DNA of 64,000 nucleotides from Alopecurus myosuroides. Taxonomy: Eukaryota > Streptophyta > Magnoliopsida > Poales > Poaceae. A program made the position numbers and the translations under genes. Shown piece after piece: positions 56,386 through 64,000 of this stretch (positions are counted from its first letter, which is position 1; every line of letters starts with the position of its first letter). The stretch is taken from NCBI GenBank assembly GCA_028641055.1, contig CM054059.1, positions 436,947,785 to 437,011,784 of the forward strand, in the 5' to 3' direction. The notes under the pieces were generated by a model. That model ran no database searches and was not told the DNA's origin. It was given only the letters and a program-made list of their open reading frames with translations.

Positions 56386-56480
56386 GAGCTTTTTATCGAA
56401 TTGCCCACATCGGATCACTTCTACTCAGTTTTACCCCTAGCGCCGAATGGTGCTCAGTTTTGCCCATAGTCCGTGCGCAA
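56386..56480 (+). repeat. Left terminal inverted repeat of the Mutator-like element
   Basis: 95 bp. Within it TACTCAGTTTTACCCC and TGCTCAGTTTTGCCC form an internal direct repeat about 32 bases apart. Confidence 0.82.
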
Positions 56481-56849
56481 CTACTATGGAGAGGCCGGAA
56501 CGGTAAGTTTGGAGTCAGACTCCGTTTCGTGAAGTGGGTCCGGGTGGGACTGCCAAGTTCGTTGAAACCGTCCGGAACTTACAGGTGGGACCGCGCAATT
56601 TGTTGACTATGCTGAATAGTCCACACCCAAGCTTCCCGCTGGGTTCAGCGACGCGTCGGAAAACCGCGGGCCCCGCGTCGGTCAAAGGCTGCCGGAGTAA
56701 CGGCACGCGCGGCGCAGCAAATGCCTCGCCAGGGCTACTAAAGGCCCCTAGCCGCTCGCCGCTCTCCTCATTCTCGCCGTTCATCTCCTCGCCCTCACCG
56801 CACTCACTCTCATCGCCCTCGCCGCACTTCACCTAGACACCCTGAGACG

Positions 56850-57311
56850 ATGCCTCGCCGGCTCCGTGCCTGCCGCAACTCGCCGTTGTACTGCCGACCT
56901 GCGGCCGCGACGCGGGGCCACAGTGACGGCGATAGCAACAAAGAGTTTCACTACGAGGAGAACGAGCAGCCGCCGCAGGAGTATGCGGCGCCCGAGCAGC
57001 AGCCGCCGCAGGAGGAGGCGGCGCCCGAGCAGCAGCCGCCGCAGGAGGAGGCGGCGCCCGAACAGCACAGGGGGGGCGGCAGCCAATCTGGCCCGAGCAG
57101 CACGCGGCGATCCACTCGTTCGAAACATGGCGCAACGAGGAGGCTTTCCACCGGGTCCGCGCTGGCCTCGAGGAGGCGGCGGCAGTGGCCGAGGCTGCCG
57201 CTGTTCGGGCATCCTTGGAGACCCACCAGCGCGGTGCATGCAGCCCTCGACGCAGCCCTGCACGCCTCGTTTTTTCAGAGTAGACAACGTCGCAGAAGAA
57301 GAAAAGAGTAA
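56850..57311 (+). pseudogene. Captured coding-like segment 1, Gln/Glu/Pro repeat protein
   Basis: ATG at 56850 (MPRRLRACRNSPLYCRPAAA) begins a frame with an 11-residue repeat PEQQPPQEEAA, about three copies at 56980-57065. At a run of seven G (57070-57076) the more protein-like frame shifts: downstream the third frame reads EQHAAIHSFETWRNEEAFHR, VRAGLEEAAAVAEAAAVRAS and LETHQ, a regular Ala/Glu helix. So a one-base change in the G run probably broke an originally continuous gene fragment. No known domain recognised. Confidence 0.45.
56975..57067 (+). repeat. 33-bp minisatellite, about three units
   Basis: The unit CCCGAGCAGCAGCCGCCGCA plus 13 more bases repeats in frame, the first unit with changes (GAGTATGCGGCG). 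It encodes PEQQPPQEEAA. Confidence 0.85.
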
Positions 57312-57405
57312 ACAACGTCGCGTCGCATTTGCAGCCCTGCACGCCTTGTTTCAGAAACACGAGTTGCGTCGCATTTGCAGCGACGCAGCCCTCCACGCCT
57401 CGTTT
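57240..57405 (+). repeat. Imperfect direct repeats GCAGCCCTGCACGCCTCGTTTT
   Basis: The motif GCAGCCCTGCACGCC occurs at about 57253, 57331 and, as GCAGCCCTCCACGCC, 57388. The word CGTCGCATTTGCAG occurs at about 57322 and 57367. The array lies between the two coding-like segments. Confidence 0.7.
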
Positions 57406-57748
57406 TCAGAAGATACGCATCAATGCATGCATCCAGGCAGGATTTGGCGTGAGACTTTGGATTTCTTCTCATCACCTCTTTGATACACGCATGCAACGTC
57501 GCATCAACTTTGACTGCCTAATGCACACGCTCGTACTCCGTGTATCACCGCCTACGCCTACGCCTGTTCTACACCGCTTTGACCATGCATCGACTGTTCT
57601 ACACTGCATCCAACATTTTCACACAGTTTGTTTCATCTACCCCAATTAATTCACGTCTCATCGTGTCTTTAAATAGCCCGTTTCACTTGTCCTCCATCTT
57701 CTCATCCCTCTCCAGCCCCTTGCCTTCTCTCCCTTCAAGCCCCGAACC

Positions 57749-58156
57749 ATTTCTTCCTACTCTCTCCCTTCTAGCCCCGAGTCGGTCTCCGACGAGGACA
57801 ACCGCCCCAAAGATCGTCCTTGGTACGAGGCCGATCATACGTCGGAGGACATCGAATCTCCCAAACGGGAGAGATCGCCATCGCCGCTCTTCGTCCACCG
57901 CCCCGAGACCGCCCCCACCGCCCTCAAGACTTTGGACCTCTCCCCCAAGACGATCCGCGGCCTCAAGGAACTGGAGCGGCTGGAGAAGAAGGAGTTGAAG
58001 GCGGAGGAGAAGAAGGAGGCGAAGGAGGACGCGAAGGCTTTCCGGGCCAGCATCAAGCGGGTCCGTGAGAGAGAGGAGGAGAGGATGCGGGCGGAGAACC
58101 GTCGCGCCCGCGTCAAGAAGGAGATGGAGGACAGGGCGGCGGAGTGGAGGAAGTAG
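57749..58156 (+). pseudogene. Captured coding-like segment 2, Glu/Lys/Arg-rich helical protein
   Basis: An open frame to the TAG at 58154-58156 reads SDEDNRPKDRPWYEADHTSE, SPKRERSPSPLFVHRPE, DLSPKTIRGLKELERLEKKE and VREREEERMRAENRRARVKK, which predicts a long charged coiled-coil-like helix. The frame has no ATG before 58084. At 57749-57751 ATT stands in a good initiator context (GAACC-ATT-TCTTCC), suggesting a lost ATG. A TATA-like CTTTAAATAG lies at about 57668. Together these suggest a gene fragment captured with its promoter. Family unknown. Confidence 0.45.
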
Positions 58157-58813
58157 GGCGCCGGAGGGCGGCAAGGGCTCCCGCATGCAGAGCGGGAGCA
58201 GTTAGGGCTTCTTTTTTTAAATTAAATGTAATGTCCCTCGGGCCCCACTGATTATATGTAAAGTGGGGCCAGTTATCTTTTCTAAGTATGTTTAATTATA
58301 TATAAAGTTATGTTCTTATATTTTTCCAAATATGTACCCACTGTTTAGAAGTTTTATCCTTTCTAATTATCGCTTTTTTTTGAAATATTTCTAATTATCG
58401 CTTTGAAATCTGCACATTGTAAACAAAATTTATATATAAGAGATGTGATGCATTATGTTTTCTAAGATAATATACAAATTTCAGTTGATCACAGTACATA
58501 TTTTATATTATTAATACGAATAATTTGATGGTTTAATAAATGGATAATGTGTAGTCTGCATGTAGTGATTAATAAATATAAATGGATAATGTGTAGTCTG
58601 CATGTTGACATTGGGCCTCATTTAACACTGGGCCGCAAGCAACGGTCAACAGCTGGGCCCACATGCAGCGCCAACTGTCAGCTGGGGCACACAAGTCGCG
58701 ACAACGCTCAACAGCTGGGGCCCACAGGCCGCGCCTGTTGATCTATGATGGGTCCCACAGGTCAGCATCCTAACGGGGGCAGAAAGTTACGGTGGGAGCA
58801 GCGAAACGAGTCC
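58157..58813. other. Noncoding 3' part of the Mutator-like interior
   Basis: AT-rich with a duplicated word (ATAAATGGATAATGTGTAGTCTGCATGT at about 58537 and 58576, reported by position), then a GC-richer part with repeated CAGCTGGG..CCCACA words (58640-58760). No reading frame of note. Confidence 0.55.
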
Positions 58814-58908
58814 TTGCGCACAGACTAGGGGCAAAACTGAGGTCGATTCGGCGCTGGGGGTAAAACTGAGGTCGTGGTACCAACTGAGGGCACACTGTTA
58901 AATAACCC
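58814..58908 (-). repeat. Right terminal inverted repeat of the Mutator-like element
   Basis: Reverse complement of the left repeat with substitutions. The outer end reads GGGTTATTTAACAGTGTGCC on the minus strand. Confidence 0.82.
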
Positions 58909-58917
58909 TATAAATAA
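58909..58917. repeat. 9-bp target site duplication TATAAATAA, right copy
   Basis: Identical to 56377-56385. Confidence 0.9.
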
Positions 58918-58937
58918 ACCCTTTCTGGAACATCCTA

Positions 58938-59815
58938 GCCAGATTGCCAGACTTAGTATCGTACATCCAATCTCACTTATGCACATTATTGAAATCTTAA
59001 CTGTATATACACGTATTGTCAGTTGTAAAGCTATCCATCTTGTGAGTCTAAACCTGGACAAACGATAATATTGTTGTTATCTCCGACGAGATGTCTCCGG
59101 GTTCCTATCCTCCCCCCCCCCCCCCCCCCCCCCGAACCCGCTAACTCCACGAACTCTATCATGATCATAAGATTGGTGATAAATTAATCGTCGTTAAATC
59201 CATGCGTCTGTGGATCAAAACAAAGAATTATTAAATTCTAGGCCGTGTCATGAAACAAAAATTCTATTTTAGTTCCTCGTTTTATTAACCTTTATTTGTC
59301 AGAGATTTGGGGCATAAAAATGGATACTTGTGATTATGTGTGTTTCATACTACATTACTTATATTGACTGTCGTATGTTCCTTTTCCAGATCCCATCGTC
59401 TGCATCTTGAGGATACTCATTACAGTAAATTCATGACCATTAGAGTATCAAATGTGGTTGGCAACGAAGGCACCAATATTGACTGCAAAAGAAAAATGAT
59501 AACAAACACTGAAAACTTACACCAACATGAATATTTCTTCAACTGGTGAAGATCTACTAATACACTCTACATAAGTCACATGTATCTTTCAAAGCAACAT
59601 TGTCATGAACGTGGTCATACACCCAATCAATTATTCTAGATATACCACACGATGGTCTATCAGTCATAATTATATATATAATTACAACCACCCTAGGCTT
59701 AAAATTTTCTCGCTAACGATTGCAACCCAATTTGTAATTGTGGAAATATCCTAGATCTTGGAGGCGTGAACGACATCGATAAATGTGTCTACCATAGTTC
59801 TTGCGCAAGATTATG
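58938..59815. repeat. Block R, copy 1
   Basis: Aligns over its length with 60580-61405 (for example TAGTRTMGTACATCCAATCT, GAGATTTGGGGCATAAAAA, CAACATTGTCATGAACGTG). On the minus strand both copies keep an open segment with RPSC, then IDxVYxHVHDNVA (59670-59555 and 61270-61153) and an acceptor-like TTTTGCAG before TCAATATTGGTG. Block R copy 1 also contains a 22-C homopolymer. Confidence 0.75.
59112..59133 (+). repeat. Homopolymer of 22 C
   Basis: A continuous run of C. The other R copy has CCCCTCCCCCACACACTCCC at this place. The length is likely to be uncertain in the assembly. Confidence 0.9.
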
Positions 59816-60164
59816 TGCATGAAGACTTGAAACAAGGGAGTGTTGTGATGGATGTTACTGACAACGGACACAGAGCCACACCGACGGATAGCAACAGGAT
59901 CCAACGCGGCGTCCATGAAGACCGATGGGGCAAAAAACTCCTGGGATCCTCGAGCTGTGGAATTATACGCTCGGAGCACGTGGTCGTGACATAGAAATCT
60001 GGCCAAGAATCTGCATATACAACGAAAGATACATGAGAATGGCCACGCGTCGGCCCATGGCGCTAGAGTTGCGGCAACTGAATCTAGAGGGTGTCAAAGC
60101 AAGGGTTGGGTTGTATGGCTCAAAACCTTATCTCTTTCATTTGTTAGTTTGGATAGCTTCTTTT
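59816..60164. other. Unassigned stretch between R copy 1 and C copy 3
   Basis: It has overlapping open frames on both strands (minus 60006-59713, plus 59925-60263) without a recognised domain. The minus frame continues the conserved R-block segment (HIYRC... region). Possibly a further piece of the decayed gene family. Confidence 0.35.
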
Positions 60165-60356
60165 GCGGGGATAGGGGTCGGAATATTTGATTCGACATTG
60201 GTCCCATCTGCCAAGGGATCTATTTTTCCATCCCAAACATACTCGTACGTGGTTAGTTCTTAACAAAAGGAAAAAAAAGGTGGGTTGTTTCTTCTCCGAT
60301 GATGTTGAAACCGATAATAGTCAGCTTCTCACTGCGGGTGCTCGAGTAAACACGTA

Positions 60357-60537
60357 CTCCCTCCGTTCCATAATATAAGCCTCCGTTCCATAATATAAGG
60401 TGTTTTAGAATTTTTCCACATTCATATATATATACACATGTATCTAGACACATTTTATATACATATTTACTCATTTTAGTCTGGATTTAGATAACATGTG
60501 AACCATCCAAAACATCTTACATTATAAACAGAGGGAG
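60357..60537. mobile_element. Stowaway MITE with duplicated left end
   Basis: Ends CTCCCTCCGTTCCATAATAT and AAACAGAGGGAG, flanked by TA (60355-60356 and 60538-60539). The first about 22 bases are duplicated in tandem (CTCCGTTCCATAATATAAG twice). The empty site is seen in block P copy 1 at about 53735-53745, confirming the ends. Confidence 0.9.
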
Positions 60538-60579
60538 TATATGCCTAGCTAATCCATCTCAGTCATAAATTTCCATTCT

Positions 60580-61405
60580 TAAGACTTAGTATAGTACATC
60601 CAATCTCACTCATGTACATTATAATCTTATCTATATATACACGTAGAAGGAGCCGTAGGCTAACCATCTTGTAAGCCTAAACCTAGATAAACCACAACAT
60701 CGTTGGTATCTCCGACGAGATCTCCTCGGGTTCATATACCCCTCCCCCACACACTCCCTAACTCTAGAACTCCATCATGATCGTAAGATTGGTGATAAAC
60801 TGATCGTTAATAAATCTATGTGTATGTGGAACAAAACAAGAAATAGTTTAATTTCGGGTCGTGTCATGAAGCAAAAAAATCAATTTTAGTTCCTAGTTTT
60901 ATTAACCTTTCTTTGACTAGAGATTTGGGGCATAAAAAGGGATACCTATGATTATGTGTGTTGCATACTACATTACATATATTTACCGTTGTATCTTCCT
61001 TTTCCAGATCCCATCATCTGCGTCTTGATGATATTCACTAGTACCAAATGTGGTCACTAATGAAGACACCAATATTGACTGCAAAAGGGAAATGATAACA
61101 AACACCGGAAAACTACACAGACATGACTATTTCTTCAACTAGTGAATATCGTCTACTGAGAGAAATCACCATGTTTATCTTCAAAAGCAACATTGTCATG
61201 AACGTGATGATACACCTGGTCAATATTTCTAGATCTAACACATGAAGGTCTACCAATTATAATTAAATAGAAAATTACAACCATCCTAGACATAAAATTG
61301 CTCACTGGCGCTGCAACCAAATTTGTCATTGTAGCAACATCATAGCTCTTGCTGGCATGGAACAACATCGATAAATGCATCTACCATAGTTCCTGCAGAA
61401 GACCT
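60580..61405. repeat. Block R, copy 2
   Basis: Counterpart of 58938-59815, with scattered substitutions and small indels. It shows the minus-strand frame 61380-61153, including LFHASKSYDVATMTNLVAAP and IDQVYHHVHDNVAFED. Confidence 0.75.
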
Positions 61406-61410
61406 ACAGA

Positions 61411-62042
61411 GGAGATGAAACTTGTTGAGACTCCGAAATATTAGATAGTACATACGTTAGGAATCGGCCATTGTGCCAAGTATGTCGGCAGCCACAACAC
61501 CATGATCTAACCATCACGAGAGCAGGGAGATGGACTAGTATCACAAGGACATCCCCAGGGCCGGTCCTGGCATTTTTTGTGGCTTTTTAAAATTTTCTTC
61601 TAAGATTTTTCAATGCAACGTTACTTGTAATAGGGCCGGTGTGAATGTCATCCAATAATATATTCTCGATTCATAATGTCGACAAACCATTTAACCTTTG
61701 TTAAGTCATTGTTTGCTGAAAAGCTTCTTTAAGCCGATGTGACCGGTAATTAAGATGCTATAAGCAATGTAGGTATTAGGATAGCAATCAATTTTTCTGA
61801 TATGCTTGAAAAATCTCTATGACGGTAGTCTGAAACTCTGGATAATTAGTTCATTACCTACAATCGACGACGGAGCGCGCCGAACGCCTGTGTGGCGGCG
61901 ATCTTGGATGGGTATCGGCGATGGACACGATTTGATTCAATCGATCCCTATTATTTTTTTCTGATACCGAAGGCTGGTCAGGAATCAGCGATTGCTAATA
62001 TGGTACGTGTGTGCGCGTGGCCGCTTGCCTCCATGGCAATGT
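61411..62042. other. Unassigned flank left of the second Copia LTR
   Basis: Near 61557 the word CCCAGGGCCGGTCCTGGCAT resembles the end of a hAT-type element, but no partner end or 8-bp duplication was found. The 72-residue frame at 61892 is not supported. The last five bases, AATGT (62038-62042), are the left target-duplication candidate of the Copia LTR. Confidence 0.4.
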
Positions 62043-63689
62043 TGAAGGGTTCGTTGCATCGAAAACAAAAAATTTCCTACGCGAGAGATATCCGAAGGGC
62101 CAAGATCTAATCTAACATATGAAAGCAACGGGCATAGATAACGTATTAAAGAGAACATACCCTCAAAGAAACAAGCATTATGAGATCAAATCTCGTTGGT
62201 GATGTAGTCGAACTCACATCGATCTCAAGATCGCGAGGATGAGCGCTGCAATCCAGCAGCGCTTCCGCACTCGGTCACACGTACAGCCCGATGACTACCT
62301 CCATTCCCTCGATCCAGCGGGGCAGCGGAAGTAGAGGATCCCTCGGAACTCCAGCAACACGACGGCGTGATGTGGTGGAGAAAACTTCATTCAGAACTTC
62401 GCCAAGCGCATGAACATGAGGTGGATCAGCGGGAGGAGCGAGGTGGAGATGACACCAAGTGTATGGGGAGAGGGAGGTCCGACCCCTCTTTATACAGGAG
62501 GGGGAGGTAGCCACAAAATTTTGGTGCCTCCACCTCTCCCCTCATCACGTGGGTGGAGTCTCCACTCACCCACTCATTCTCTCATCAATTCCCACTCAAA
62601 ATTCTAAGGGTTTTCTTTAATAAATAAATAAAACAATTTCATTTCTTTATTTTAATATTTGTTAATCCTATTAACCACTTACCCCCTTGAACTATTTGTT
62701 AATCAAACATTAACATATACCACCTTGAACTATTTCAATATTTCTCGAAACAATTTCGGTGACTATTTCAGTATTCCCCAAAATAATTTCGGTGTTGTCC
62801 AAACTTTTCTCCGATATTCCGTATCCACTCAATCGCGTCATCAAACCTTAAGTGTGTCACCCTACGGTTCATGAATAATGTAGACATGATCGAGACACCT
62901 CTCCGATCAATAATCAATAGCGGGACCTAGATATCCATAATGACTCCTACACATTCAACGATGAATCTAGTGATCGAGTGAACCATAAACGTCGTAACCA
63001 ATTTCCTTTGTCTCGCGATATTTTACTTGTCTGAGATCCGATCATTGGTATCAACCATACCTAGTTCAATCTCGTTACCGACAAGTACTATTTTACTCGT
63101 TCCGTGATATGACATCCCTGTGACCTAGTCATGTCCTGGCAAGCGGTGTCAATGTGACATCACCGAGAGGGTTCAGAGTATATCTCTCCGTCATTTGGAT
63201 GGATAAATCCCACTCTTGATCCATGAGCCTCAACTAATACTTTCTGAATACCCAACGACACCTTTATAGTCACCCTGTTATGGTGTGACATTTTATGACA
63301 TCAAAGCACTCTTCCGGTGTTAGTGATTGACATGATCTCATGGTCTAAGGATTAGAGTTACTTCGTATGTTTGATATAACAATGTAAACTTAATGACTTG
63401 ATCACATTGCTATATTCACTTTGGGTCTATGTTCATCACATCATTCTACCAATGATATGGCCATATTATTAAGAACATCCAATGTTCATAATCAGGAAAC
63501 CTTGATTATCAGTTAATCAACGAGCTAGTTGAACGAGATGCGTTACTAGGAACCATTGTTTGTTTATTAGACACACATGTACCAATGTTTCCGGTTAATA
63601 CAATTCTAGCATGAGAAATAAACATTTATCATAAACAAGCAATAAGATAATAACTACGTTATTATTGCCTCCCGAGCATATTCCCTTCA
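62043..63689 (-). repeat. Copia LTR, second copy
   Basis: 1647 bp against 1653 bp at 47227-48879, alignable end to end in inverse orientation (for example CTAGAATTGTATTAA and the TGTCACCCTACGGTTC equivalent). It keeps the normal TG start. TATA-like CTGTATAAAGAGG on the minus strand near 62500. Confidence 0.88.
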
Positions 63690-64000
63690 GTCTCCCACTT
63701 GCACTAGAGTCAATAATCTAGTCTGTAAGCACTTAACACATATGGTGTTCCTGTGTTATTATCATGCTTCGCATGTGGTAAATTTCATCAAAAGTTCTGA
63801 ACTGTTCAGGTCCTATCGTATTTTCAAGTCTTTGCGTCTATACACATCACTCATTCTCTAAAGTGATGACTTTGTATATATTTGGTCAACCGGTGAGACC
63901 TTAATTCCTTATCTTAAACTAATATTATTAACATTATGAAAATGAAAATCTTAACCATGTTAATTTAAAATACATATTTTCTAATCAACCATATGTCATC
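62043..64000 (-). mobile_element. Second copy of the Copia family, opposite strand, partial (3' LTR and part of the interior)
   Basis: On the minus strand an interior (64000-63690) ends in the polypurine tract GCAAGTGGGAGAC and is followed by an LTR that begins TGAAGGGAATATGC and ends AACCCTTCA. The element continues beyond the window. In the first copy the pol frame ends 34 bases before the LTR. Here the 311 bases seen do not contain RNase H sequence, so this is probably a non-autonomous or rearranged member. Confidence 0.85.

Larger units (their letters stand above)
56386..58908. mobile_element. Non-autonomous Mutator-like element carrying coding-like sequence (Pack-MULE-like)
   Basis: Inverted ends of 95 bp (56386-56480 and 58814-58908) share TCAGTTTTACCCC, AGCGCCGAAT, CTCAGTTTTGCCC and GTGCGCAA in the same order. 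The outer 20 bases are less conserved. A perfect 9-bp duplication flanks the element. The 2.5-kb interior is GC-rich, contains no transposase frame and has at least two coding-like segments with plant-gene character (56850-57311 and 57749-58156). This matches Pack-MULEs, which pick up host gene fragments. The parent genes were not identified. Confidence 0.85.
53475..61410. repeat. Cluster of diverged tandem duplications (at least three block types)
   Basis: Block P: 53689-53780 and 60303-60600 (GTTGAAAC..TCAGCTTCTCACTGC). Block C: 53860-54160, 55150-55430 and 60165-60300 (AATATTTGATT..GACATTGGTCC). Block D: 54890-55150 and 55440-55690 (ACGGTATATTWGCACTAMATC). Block R: 58938-59815 and 60580-61405 (about 830 bp). 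The order C-P-R or P-C-D recurs, so whole units were duplicated in tandem and later split by a LINE fragment, MITEs and a Mutator-like element. The units carry exon-like minus-strand segments and appear to be a decayed local gene family. Confidence 0.7.

Noticed and set aside
59340..59549. Plus-strand frame with IRVSNVVGN..IDCK reminiscent of plant self-incompatibility protein S1
   Set aside because: Only a weak resemblance. The homologous block at 61000-61140 has stops, and the minus strand shows the better shared frame and splice signals.
61550..61660. hAT-type transposon end (CAGGGCCGGTCCTGGCA)
   Set aside because: No second end and no 8-bp duplication located. The resemblance is too short to call.
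61892..62110. 72-residue open frame crossing into the Copia LTR
   Set aside because: It spans the LTR boundary at 62043, so it cannot be an ancestral gene.
1..64000. CRISPR array, bacterial operon or phage-like system
   Set aside because: No repeat-spacer pattern and no bacterial gene organisation. All evidence points to a plant nuclear genome.

Overview
The window looks like intergenic DNA from a large grass genome, most likely a Triticeae species (wheat, barley or Aegilops type). This rests on the kinds of transposable element present, their nesting, their GC-rich and AT-rich patchwork, and a grass-like cytochrome P450 fragment. No database search was possible, so element family names are lineage-level calls. 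Well over half of the 64 kb is transposon-derived. No intact, clearly functional host gene is visible.

Layout. (1) 1-6699: a decayed minus-strand Athila-clade Gypsy element. Its order is 5' LTR, tRNA-Asp type primer site, gag, protease, RT, RNase H, integrase, then a post-pol region with its own TATA-like box and an extra reading frame. It sits inside the right-hand remnant of another LTR element (6700-7577), which itself sits in the protease of a Tat-clade Gypsy element (7578-19178, minus). (2) 10435-18577: a complete non-autonomous element with paired LTRs, gag and protease only, and a 5-bp target duplication. It is inserted in the gag of the Tat element. (3) 19179-32150: LINE debris. One piece is on the minus strand; a longer plus-strand copy (RT, zinc-binding region, RNase H) is interrupted by two tandem Helitron ends (19794-20451) and by a 9-kb LARD-like element (21925-30967) with 4.27-kb LTRs and only 500 bp between them.

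(4) 32150-42895: the least repetitive part. It holds a truncated CYP72-clan cytochrome P450 (minus), a possible promoter and first exon, several exon-like open segments on the minus strand, two Stowaway-type MITEs and many local duplications. A 100-N assembly gap follows. (5) 42996-48879: a Copia element (plus) with its 3' LTR, lying against an older, short-LTR Copia remnant (48880-53474). (6) 53475-61410: a cluster of diverged tandem duplications with exon-like minus-strand segments. It is interrupted by a LINE fragment, MITEs and a Mutator-like element (56386-58908) with 95-bp inverted repeats, a perfect 9-bp target duplication and captured coding-like sequence. (7) 62043-64000: the LTR and start of the internal region of a second copy of the first Copia family, on the opposite strand.

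How the parts work together: the retroelement genes are gag (particle), protease, reverse transcriptase/RNase H and integrase, all broken here. The gag-only element and the LARD lack pol and would depend on enzymes supplied by relatives elsewhere. The best candidates for under-described biology are the gag-plus-protease element, the minimal-interior LARD with a tRNA-like segment in its LTR, the gene-carrying Mutator-like element, and the decayed multi-copy gene-like cluster at 53-61 kb.
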